DNA of 29,451 nt from an uncultured Eubacteriales bacterium (GTDB taxonomy: Bacteria; Bacillota; Clostridia; Oscillospirales; Oscillospiraceae), in assembly GCA_900546075.1 (NCBI GenBank), contig URBH01000026.1, positions 1 through 29,451 of the forward strand, in the 5' to 3' direction. Within the stretch, counting starts at the first letter, position 1. Every line of letters starts with the position of its first letter. The position numbers and the translations under genes were made by a program. The notes under the pieces are model-generated. The model saw nothing but the letters and a program-made list of their open reading frames with translations. It was not told the DNA's origin and made no database searches. Of this stretch, positions 23,767 through 29,451 are shown piece by piece.

Positions 23767-23795
23767 TTGTCATAATTTAATAGTATCTGTATGAA
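23767..23795 (+). promoter_or_regulatory. Weak candidate promoter for the recombinase operon
   Basis: TTGTCA (23767-23772) and TATGAA (23790-23795) with a 17-base spacer, on the plus strand. It is about 200 bases upstream of the small gene, and the match is modest. The region 23796-23994 otherwise holds a hairpin (AGCGGGA/TCCCGCT, near 23926-23952) and no further gene. Confidence 0.3.
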
Positions 23796-23994
23796 TTCGC
23801 GAAATATTTGGGCGTTGCATTTGGCATAATGACGAAATTGCAGCCTTTTAACTGTGCATTTTGCTTGCGCGGTTTTCCCGGTTTTTTCTGAAAAGACGTT
23901 TCATCCCCGGCCTCATCAGGGCAAAAGCGGGATCGTCGGAGGTATTCCCGCTCCCCTCCCCCAATAAGATGTTTCACGGAAGGGGGAACATTCC

Positions 23995-24126
23995 ATGGCA
24001 AAGAAAACGCCGCAGTTGACCTTTACCTTTGAAAATCCCAATACGCCCAAAAGCTTTGAACAAATGCTGAAAGCGCTTCTTCTCGAGAAGCTTCTTTCCC
24101 GGCAAGCCGAGACCGTCCGCCCATGA
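23995..24126 (+). CDS. 43-aa small protein overlapping the recombinase start
   Basis: It reads MAKKTPQLTFTFENPNTPKS, then an amphipathic Leu/Lys helix (FEQMLKALLLEKLLSRQ) and a short tail. GGAAGGGGGA precedes the ATG. TCCCCC at 23957-23962 could pair with part of that ribosome-binding site. Its TGA overlaps the recombinase ATG (ATGA), a sign of translational coupling. I do not know a function. A companion or directionality factor for the recombinase is the natural guess from position, but nothing in the sequence proves it. Confidence 0.75.
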   Translation: MAKKTPQLTFTFENPNTPKSFEQMLKALLLEKLLSRQAETVRP

Positions 24127-25619
24127 GGATTGCCGCCTATTGCCGTGTCTCCACGGACAAGGATGAACAGCTCGACAGTCTGAACCATCAGAAGGAGTTT
24201 TTCGTCGAATACGCCAAACGCAGCGGCCATGAGCTGGTTAGGCTTTACGCCGACGAGGGGATCAGCGGAACCAGCCTGAAAAAGCGGGAGGAATTCAAGC
24301 GGCTTCTCCGGGACGCCGAGCTGGGGCTGTTCAACATGGTGGTGGTCAAGGACATCAGCCGTTTCGCGCGGAACACCGTGGACGCCCTGCAAAGCATCCG
24401 GAAGCTCAAATCCATGGGCATCTGCACCCTGTTTCTCACCGCCAACATGGACTCTATGGGAGACAGCGAGTTTATTCTCACACTGTTCTCCGCCATGGCG
24501 CAGGAGGAAAGCAGCAATCTTTCCAAGCGTGTCAAATGGGGTAAAAAAATCAATGCCGAAAAAGGCCGCGTCCCCCAGAGGATTTTCGGTTACGACAGAA
24601 TCGACAACTTCACCCTGGAAATCAACCCCGGCGAAGCCGGAATTGTCCGCAAGATTTTTTCCCTCTACAACGACCAGGGGCTGGGGTGCCGCACCATCAG
24701 CGCGACCCTCAACCGCGATCGGGATAAAACAAAGCTTGGCAGCGACTGGAATGCCCGGGGCGTTCGCCGCATTCTGGTGAATCCCATTTACTGCGGGATT
24801 CTGATAAATCACAAATACGAAATTGAGGATTTTCTCACCGGCAGGCAAATCCGGCTTCCCAAGGAGGAACAGTTCTGTCACAGGCGCCCCGCCTGGGCGA
24901 TCGTCACGCCGGAGGCGTTTCGGAAAACCCAGGAAATCATGGCGTCCCGGCGCACTCAATACGCTTCCGGCGAGCCGTTTATGGCGGGCAGATACAGCGC
25001 CAAGCATACCTTTTCCACGCTGATCAAGTGCGCGCATTGCGGGCGCTCCTTTACGCGAAAAAGCTATACCTATACGAACACGCGGATCTATTGGCGGTGC
25101 GTTACCAACGACCAGTATACCGCCGAGAAATGCGACAACCGCACCTGTCTGGACGAGCCGGAGCTGCTGAGGCAGCTGCGGGAGTATTTTGCTTCTCTGA
25201 TTGAGGACCGGGATGCTTTCGTCGCGGACATTTTGGCAAGCCTGGATAAGCGTCTCCCCGCCTCTCAAAATCCGGAGCAGGCCAAGCGGGAGATCGAGGC
25301 AAAGCGAAAAAAGCTGCTGTCCAAAAAAGGCAGGTATCAGGAGATGTACGCCAGCGATATTCTGAGCCTGACCGAGTTGAAAGAAAAAATCACCGGCATT
25401 GCCGAAGAACTGAACGCGCTGGACAGAGCTTTGGCGCGGCTTGCCCCGGGCAAAAAAGCCGTGGAAACCGTCCAACGCTACACAGGCGAGATTCAGCGCT
25501 TTCTGGAACTGGAAACCGTCACCAACATGGACATGCGCCGCATCCTTGACCACATTTCCGTAGACCGGGAGGGGCATGTCCGCGTCGTCCTGCGAAAATT
25601 CGACGACGCGCCTGCCTAA
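24123..25619 (+). CDS. Large serine recombinase
   Basis: A 498-residue site-specific integrase/excisionase. The N-terminal resolvase domain starts RIAAYCRVSTDKDEQLDSL, with the nucleophile at Ser10, and has DISRFARN and the FILTLFSAMAQEE helix. The recombinase domain follows (RRILVNPIYCGIL). A zinc ribbon comes next (CAHCGRSF and YWRCVTNDQ..AEKC), then a long charged coiled-coil region and a short C-terminal part. Length is typical of this family. Its last two codons and TAA lie within the right att arm (25610-25622), so gene and att site have co-evolved as a unit. It is the obvious enzyme for insertion and excision of this element. Confidence 0.96.
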   Translation: MRIAAYCRVSTDKDEQLDSLNHQKEFFVEYAKRSGHELVRLYADEGISGTSLKKREEFKRLLRDAELGLFNMVVVKDISRFARNTVDALQSIRKLKSMGICTLFLTANMDSMGDSEFILTLFSAMAQEESSNLSKRVKWGKKINAEKGRVPQRIFGYDRIDNFTLEINPGEAGIVRKIFSLYNDQGLGCRTISATLNRDRDKTKLGSDWNARGVRRILVNPIYCGILINHKYEIEDFLTGRQIRLPKEEQFCHRRPAWAIVTPEAFRKTQEIMASRRTQYASGEPFMAGRYSAKHTFSTLIKCAHCGRSFTRKSYTYTNTRIYWRCVTNDQYTAEKCDNRTCLDEPELLRQLREYFASLIEDRDAFVADILASLDKRLPASQNPEQAKREIEAKRKKLLSKKGRYQEMYASDILSLTELKEKITGIAEELNALDRALARLAPGKKAVETVQRYTGEIQRFLELETVTNMDMRRILDHISVDREGHVRVVLRKFDDAPA

Positions 25620-25638
25620 TTGGTGTCCGCAGTAGAGG
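25610..25638 (+). other. attR: right junction of the integrated element
   Basis: The right att arm GCCTGCCTAATTG (25610-25622) is followed nine bases later by the core GTAGAGG (25632-25638). Read together with the left end, the element's own attP is arm, 9 bases, core, 10 bases, inverted arm: 52 bp in all. The recombinase stop codon is the TAA inside the arm. Confidence 0.85.
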
Positions 25639-26003
25639 TGCTTGACCCCATGGTGCTCAGCTCCAAGGTCAAGGATGCCGTCGAAACCGGGACGGCGGAG
25701 TCCGTCACCGTCCAGATTCCCGAGGCCATCCGGGCGCTGTTCGACGAAGACCTGGTCACCTCCGGCGACCATCGCCGCCTGTACGTCACCCTGGGACAGT
25801 TCTCCATCGTCCGGCTGGAACGGGATGTGCAGCTGGTCGTGCCCATGGTGGAATACGCCATCCCCGAAAAGGAATGCTGCGACAGCGAGGGCTGCTGCAC
25901 CGAAGACCCCTGCGAAATGTTCAGCCGCATTCCCTTCCCCGCCCGCCAGTTCACCCCCACCGGCTGCGACCGGAAGAAAGATAACGACTACAATCCGGAT
26001 TAA
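25620..26003 (+). CDS. C-terminal half of the interrupted gene
   Basis: The host-derived part is 25632-26003, 123 residues (VEVLDPMVLSSKVKDAVETG onward). A TTG at 25620, touching the recombinase stop, could open a 127-residue frame with four element-derived residues, but no ribosome-binding site is seen, so translation is doubtful. The C-terminal part is Cys-rich (ECCDSEGCCTEDPCEMF) and ends with a polar tail. The frame joins exactly to the N-terminal half across the att core. No mutation breaks the half gene, which suggests the split is recent or reversible. Confidence 0.8.
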   Translation: MVSAVEVLDPMVLSSKVKDAVETGTAESVTVQIPEAIRALFDEDLVTSGDHRRLYVTLGQFSIVRLERDVQLVVPMVEYAIPEKECCDSEGCCTEDPCEMFSRIPFPARQFTPTGCDRKKDNDYNPD

Positions 26004-26170
26004 TACTATTTCTTAATAAAATGATGAAATCATTTTATTCTGCTGTTCCACGGCAGACCGCCTGGGCGGCGGTAAGAAATGTATTGACTTCGTTTTTAGC
26101 GGCAGTGGCCGCTGGCCGCAATCCTGCGGCCGAATAAAACGCTTTTAAGCGTTTTACTAAAAACTCGTAT
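26003..26170 (-). repeat. Six-hairpin interspersed repeat, copy D
   Basis: A 168-bp copy in reverse orientation, nearly identical to copy C. Its ATACTATTT end begins on the last A of the TAA stop of the split gene. The other end (CTCGTAT) is followed by AAGGCAACACCG, the same flank, inverted, as at copy C. Confidence 0.9.
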
Positions 26171-26314
26171 AAGGCAACACCGTACAAATGATAATCAAGT
26201 CAAAAAACGCCAAAGCCCCCAGTCTGTTCCTCATTTTTCGACATTTACAGCGGTTATGTTTCTCTGCCCGGGTCATATTAACAAGGCAGGCACGAACATG
26301 AGGAGGGCTGAAAA

Positions 26315-27283
26315 ATGAGACGAATCGGGAAATTTCTGGCAATTTTTGCTGTCACGATGACGCTGCTTCCTATAAACGCCCGGGCGACCGAGCTTCTGAT
26401 CCCCGTGGGAAAAATCGTGGGCTTGCAGCTCAGCGACAATACCGTCACAGTGGCTGCATTTGATGATATTCTGGGCGCCGAGGCCAGGACCGCCGGACTG
26501 AAAATCGGTGACGAGATCATCCAGATCGACACGACCGGCATCGGCTGTGCCGAGGATGTCCGCCGGGCGCTTGAAAACTGCGACGGCGACGCCGAGCTGA
26601 TCGTCCGCCGGGGAAACCGCCGCTGCACCGTGACCGTTCCCACCCGGCAAAGCGACTCCGGGCCGCGGCTTGGGGTTTATCTGCGGCAAGGCATCGCGGG
26701 CATCGGCACCATCACCTTTTACGACCCGGATACCCACAAATTCGGCGCGCTGGGGCACGGCGTCAGCAACACCAAAGGAAGTCTCTTGCACATGAAAAGC
26801 GGCGACGCCTATGACGCAGCGGTTCTCACCGTGAAAAAGGGCAAATGCGGGGAACCGGGGCAGCTGAAGGGCACGGCGAACACGGATACCGTCATCGGGC
26901 AGCTTCTGCGCAACACGCCCCAGGGCGTTTTCGGCGTGACGAAGCGGGGCTGGAAGGGCGAGCCGCTGCCCACCGCCTCCGAAGAGGATATCCGCACAGG
27001 CAAGGCCGCCATTTTGTCCACAGTCAGCGGCGATACGCCACGGGAGTATTCTGTGGAAATTCTGAAAATTTATCCAAAAGACCGGACAGACGGGCGAAAT
27101 CTGCTGCTGAAGGTGACGGACGAAGCACTGCTGGAATCCACGGGAGGCATTGTGCAGGGCATGAGCGGAAGCCCGATCATCCAGGACGGTAAACTGATAG
27201 GCGCGGTGACCCATGTGCTGGTGAACGATCCGACTACGGGGTACGGGATTTTTATCGAGAATATGCTGGACGCGGCGGGGTAA
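26315..27283 (+). CDS. spoIVB: SpoIVB-type sporulation serine peptidase (S55)
   Basis: A 322-residue protein, shorter than the Bacillus enzyme. It has an N-terminal signal or membrane segment (about residues 5-24), a PDZ domain (about 30-110, with AGLKIGDEIIQID) and the S55 peptidase domain. The catalytic His is probably His148 in FGALGHGVSN, and the nucleophile is in QGMSGSPIIQDGKLIGA (about residues 281-297), followed by THVLVNDPTTGYGIFIENML. In Bacillus this forespore-made protease triggers pro-sigma-K processing in the mother cell. AGGAGG lies just upstream of the ATG. A sigma-G-like CATATTA occurs at about 26274 but without a good -35. The gene usually next to it, spo0A, is not here. Confidence 0.93.
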   Translation: MRRIGKFLAIFAVTMTLLPINARATELLIPVGKIVGLQLSDNTVTVAAFDDILGAEARTAGLKIGDEIIQIDTTGIGCAEDVRRALENCDGDAELIVRRGNRRCTVTVPTRQSDSGPRLGVYLRQGIAGIGTITFYDPDTHKFGALGHGVSNTKGSLLHMKSGDAYDAAVLTVKKGKCGEPGQLKGTANTDTVIGQLLRNTPQGVFGVTKRGWKGEPLPTASEEDIRTGKAAILSTVSGDTPREYSVEILKIYPKDRTDGRNLLLKVTDEALLESTGGIVQGMSGSPIIQDGKLIGAVTHVLVNDPTTGYGIFIENMLDAAG

Positions 27284-27365
27284 AAGAGGAATCCCGCGAA
27301 AACATCATTAAGGATCCGGAGGCAGCCCCGAGTCAGAAAAAACGCAGTTGTCGAGCGAACCGGCT

Positions 27366-27528
27366 AGGGTCTGGCTAAAAACCGGGAATATGACCAACAG
27401 CGAGGGATTTTCCGTCTGATGAAGCCATTTTTTCGCAGAACACCTTGTGTATTGCAAGGAAAAATGGTGCACAGCAGACGGCGAATTCCTCGCTGTTTTG
27501 GCATGATGACGGTTTTCAGCCAGACCCT
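27366..27528. repeat. 163-bp long imperfect hairpin element, copy 2
   Basis: AGGGTCTGGCT at the left end matches AGCCAGACCCT at the right end. Further arm blocks are AACAGCGAGG / CCTCGCTGTT, CCGTCTG / CAGACGG and CCATTTTT / AAAAATGG. The apex is GCAGAACAC-CTT-GTGTATTGC. It lies between convergent spoIVB and the glycosidase gene and may end both transcripts. The rest of 27284-27584 holds no gene. Confidence 0.8.
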
Positions 27529-27584
27529 GCCCGCTCTCCGGCAGCAGCCGATTGATTCAGAGCTTCCCTGGTATCAGAGACTTC

Positions 27585-29162
27585 CTAAGCGTGAGCAGGA
27601 GCGGCTTTCTCCTTGGGCTTCAGCACGATAAAGCTCTGGGCAGGCAAACGCAGCGTATCTCCCTCCATGGCGGTGGTTCCGACGGTGAAGAGGGGGATAT
27701 AGGCTCCGTCCAGCTGGCAGGTCTCCTCACCGCTGCCGGGGTTCATGGCGATCAGCAGACTCCCCCGCTTGTAGGCAAACAGGCGGCCGCGGGCAGCATA
27801 GACGGCAAACGGGCTGTAGTTCTGAAGCTCCGGCTCGGCGTGACGCAGGGCAATCAGCCGCTTGACATGGGAGAGCATGGAATTCTCGTCAAGCTCCTGC
27901 GCCTGCACGGTGTGCCGCGCGTCGGCTTCCACGGGCAGGTACAAATCCTCTGCCGCGCCCTCGGAGAATCCGAGGTTGGGGCCTGCATCCCACTGCATGG
28001 GCGTCCGGGAACCGGTGCGGTGGTAGCCGCCCTCCTTGGTGGGGATGACCCGATAGTCCATGCCCAGCTCATCGCCGTAGTACAGGAAGGGAGCGCCGGG
28101 CATCGTGAAGATCCACGCAAAGGCCAGCCGCCGTTCCGCGTCTGTCAGCCCCGCGGCGGGACGGGGGGTATCGTGATTGCAGGTAATGAAGCACCACAGG
28201 CCGTGGTCGCGGCTGTCGTGATATTGGGGCAGGTAGTCCGCAAGGAACCGGCTCACGTCGGTGCCGGAATCCCGGGAGAAGAAGCCGGTATTGCCAATGT
28301 AGCTGCCGCAGCCGTCCCGGAGGGTGTAGTCCCGCATCATGGTGCTGTAGCCGTTGCCGTCCCAGTTGAGATAAAAGTCCATGTCAAAGCCGCAGCGCAG
28401 AGCCTTGTCCGGGTGATTCCACTCGGAAACGAAGGCAGCATCCGGATATTCCTTGTGAATGGCGCCCAGAATGTCCCGCCAGACCTCCATGGTGGCAAGC
28501 TTTTCCGTGCCGTCATTCTTCACAAGAGACTCCGCCATATCCACCCGGAAGCCGTCGCAGCCCAGATCCAGCCAGAACCGGATCACATCCTTCATGGCCT
28601 CCCGGGTCGCAAGGGCGTCAGGGCTGGTGATGCTCTGCTGCCAGCGTTCCCGGCGTTCCCGGTAGCCGTAGTTCAGGGCGGGCTGACATTTGAAGAAGTT
28701 GATGATATAGGTGGCGCTGCGAGGGTATTCGCCGCCGATGAAGGGCATACCGTCGCCCCCGGCAAAGGCATGATCCGTCCAGATGTACCGGCCGGAATAT
28801 TCGTTTGGCTCGGCCTCGCCGCTCTTGCGGAACCATTCGTGTTCTTCACTGGTGTGGCCGGGAACCAGATCCAGCAGAACCCGGATCCCCAGCGCGTGGG
28901 CGCGGCGGCACAGCTGCGCCATATCCTCGTTGGTGCCGTAGCGGGGCGCAATCTTCTTATAGTCCCGGACGTCGTAGCCCGCGTCCTTGAAGGGAGAGTC
29001 AAAGCAGGGATTGATCCACAGGGCGTTGCAGCCGAGGCTCTTCACGTAGGGCAGCTTTTCGGCGATGCCGGGAAGGTCGCCGATGCCGTCTCCGTTGGAG
29101 TCCCGGAAGCTCTGCGGATATATTTCATAAAATACAGCGTCACGAAGCCAGGATGCAGACAT
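27585..29162 (-). CDS. GH13 alpha-glucosidase-type glycoside hydrolase
   Basis: A 525-residue cytoplasmic GH13 enzyme with no signal peptide. It opens with AVFYEIYPQSFRDSNGDGIG and WINPCFDSP, typical of the alpha-glucosidase/oligo-1,6-glucosidase/trehalose-linked branch. The nucleophile is Asp208 (GCDGFRVDMAES), the acid/base Glu247 (FVSEWNHP), and the third acidic region is TCNHDTPR. FLYYGDELGMDYR and RTPMQWDAG follow, and a beta-sandwich C-terminal domain. Exact substrate cannot be fixed by eye. The start at 29162 follows GGAGGA. It stands alone, with a consensus-like promoter and a structured leader of about 180 bases. Confidence 0.93.
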   Translation of the reverse strand: MSASWLRDAVFYEIYPQSFRDSNGDGIGDLPGIAEKLPYVKSLGCNALWINPCFDSPFKDAGYDVRDYKKIAPRYGTNEDMAQLCRRAHALGIRVLLDLVPGHTSEEHEWFRKSGEAEPNEYSGRYIWTDHAFAGGDGMPFIGGEYPRSATYIINFFKCQPALNYGYRERRERWQQSITSPDALATREAMKDVIRFWLDLGCDGFRVDMAESLVKNDGTEKLATMEVWRDILGAIHKEYPDAAFVSEWNHPDKALRCGFDMDFYLNWDGNGYSTMMRDYTLRDGCGSYIGNTGFFSRDSGTDVSRFLADYLPQYHDSRDHGLWCFITCNHDTPRPAAGLTDAERRLAFAWIFTMPGAPFLYYGDELGMDYRVIPTKEGGYHRTGSRTPMQWDAGPNLGFSEGAAEDLYLPVEADARHTVQAQELDENSMLSHVKRLIALRHAEPELQNYSPFAVYAARGRLFAYKRGSLLIAMNPGSGEETCQLDGAYIPLFTVGTTAMEGDTLRLPAQSFIVLKPKEKAAPAHA

Positions 29163-29340
29163 AACAATTCCTCCGTTTTTTGTTTTTTTGTATGGATCAT
29201 CCGACCAATACCGGAAGCTGCCGGGACAGGGGCGGATGGCGGGGCACGGGAAGACTTCGGATGGTTTCCGGCGGAAATACCGCGGACTTCCGCCGCGGGT
29301 AGTCTTTCCGCTTCCGGTACGGGGAGAATCGGAAAGCGGC
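29163..29340 (-). ncRNA. Structured 5' leader of the glycosidase gene (candidate cis-regulatory RNA)
   Basis: The leader between the promoter and the ATG contains a perfect 10-bp long-range pair, TACCGGAAGC (29209-29218) with GCTTCCGGTA (29310-29319). It also has a local hairpin CCGCGG-ACTTCCG-CCGCGG (29280-29298). GGAAGC of the upstream strand can instead pair with nearby GCTTTCC, giving two exclusive folds. I do not recognise a known riboswitch class. Confidence 0.4.
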
Positions 29341-29346
29341 AAATGT

Positions 29347-29375
29347 ATTATAGAAAAAAACGGCGGAGAAATCAA
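29347..29375 (-). promoter_or_regulatory. Sigma-A promoter of the glycosidase gene
   Basis: On the minus strand, TTGATT (29370-29375) and TATAAT (29347-29352) with a 17-base spacer. The last 75 bases of the window beyond it hold no gene that I can support. Confidence 0.8.
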
Positions 29376-29451
29376 GGGCAATACCGCATAATTTGGCAAG
29401 AAGGCTCAGCCAGGATTTTTGTCCCAATTCAAAGTTTGGAAAACGAAGGAA

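Larger units (their letters stand above)
11669..25638 (+). mobile_element. 13,963-bp large-serine-recombinase element carrying a peptidoglycan-salvage island
   Basis: The element lies between two direct copies of GTAGAGG, at 11669 and 25632. It splits one gene, and excision would restore that gene in frame. Its right end carries the recombinase and a 43-aa companion gene on the plus strand. The rest is eleven minus-strand genes for import and breakdown of cell-wall fragments plus their regulator. There are no replication, conjugation or phage structural genes, so it is not a complete ICE or prophage. It could be a mobilisable island, a decayed element, or an excisable intervening sequence. 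Confidence 0.88.

Noticed and set aside
11669..25638. Reading the 7-bp GTAGAGG pair as a transposon target-site duplication
   Set aside because: No transposase or terminal inverted repeats at the host borders; a large serine recombinase with inverted att arms fits better.
11669..25638. Prophage or complete conjugative element
   Set aside because: No capsid, tail, lysis, replication, relaxase or type IV secretion genes within the borders.
11216..26003. Treating the two halves as two independent genes, or the split as a sequencing error
   Set aside because: They are 14 kb apart, share the 7-bp core in the same frame, and the element's own ends make a symmetric attP. Chance or sequencing error does not explain these together.
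26260..26282. Sigma-G promoter for spoIVB (CATATTA near 26274)
   Set aside because: The -35 candidate (TTATG) is poor and only about 15 bases away. Kept as a remark, not as a feature.
29392..29451. Possible start of another dispersed repeat at the window end
   Set aside because: The sequence looks non-coding, but no partner copy is in the window to support it.

Overview
The window reads as chromosome of an anaerobic, spore-forming Clostridia, most like a gut Oscillospiraceae/Ruminococcaceae. The evidence is a SpoIVB peptidase, an oxygen-sensitive class III ribonucleotide reductase, acetate kinase, strong AGGAGG ribosome-binding sites, and GC-rich genes (high GC by impression, not counted). 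No tRNA, rRNA, CRISPR array or transposase was seen.

Layout. 1-104 is the end of an interspersed repeat. 212-532 encodes a small membrane-anchored Glu/Ala/Pro-rich protein. 598-5000 (minus) holds a GtrII-type membrane glycosyltransferase, pepT and ackA; ackA is divergent from tmcAL (5133, plus). Then come a YitT-family membrane protein, a stand-alone FakA-like mini domain (minus), nrdD (minus, with a tandem NrdR operator over its promoter) and galM (plus).

The main discovery is a 13,963-bp integrated element between 11669 and 25638. A gene for a 274-residue protein of unknown function is cut into an N-terminal half (11216-11692) and a C-terminal half (25632-26003). Both cut points carry the 7-bp core GTAGAGG, and joining the flanks across one core restores the reading frame exactly. 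Joining the element's own ends gives a typical large-serine-recombinase attP, with perfect 13-bp inverted arms around the core. The recombinase gene (24123-25619) lies at the right end, its stop codon is inside the att arm, and it overlaps a 43-aa small gene by ATGA.

The cargo, all on the minus strand, is a peptidoglycan-salvage island. It has an oligopeptide-type ABC importer (substrate-binding protein, two permeases, two ATPases), MurQ etherase, an esterase, a MurK-like MurNAc/GlcNAc kinase, AnmK, a PTS EIIC-like permease without EIIB, and an RpiR/MurR-type regulator. Together they could import muropeptides and amino sugars, phosphorylate them with cytosolic kinases and convert MurNAc-6-P to GlcNAc-6-P plus lactate. 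The split gene lies just upstream of spoIVB, which recalls sporulation genes interrupted by excisable elements (the sigK/skin type). That parallel is a hypothesis only.

A second notable structure is a roughly 170-bp interspersed repeat (four copies) made of six consecutive hairpins. Base-pair changes in its stems compensate between copies, its ends are imperfect inverted repeats, and three copies begin on the last A of a stop codon. After spoIVB, a 163-bp long hairpin separates it from a convergent GH13 alpha-glucosidase-type gene, which has a long structured leader.
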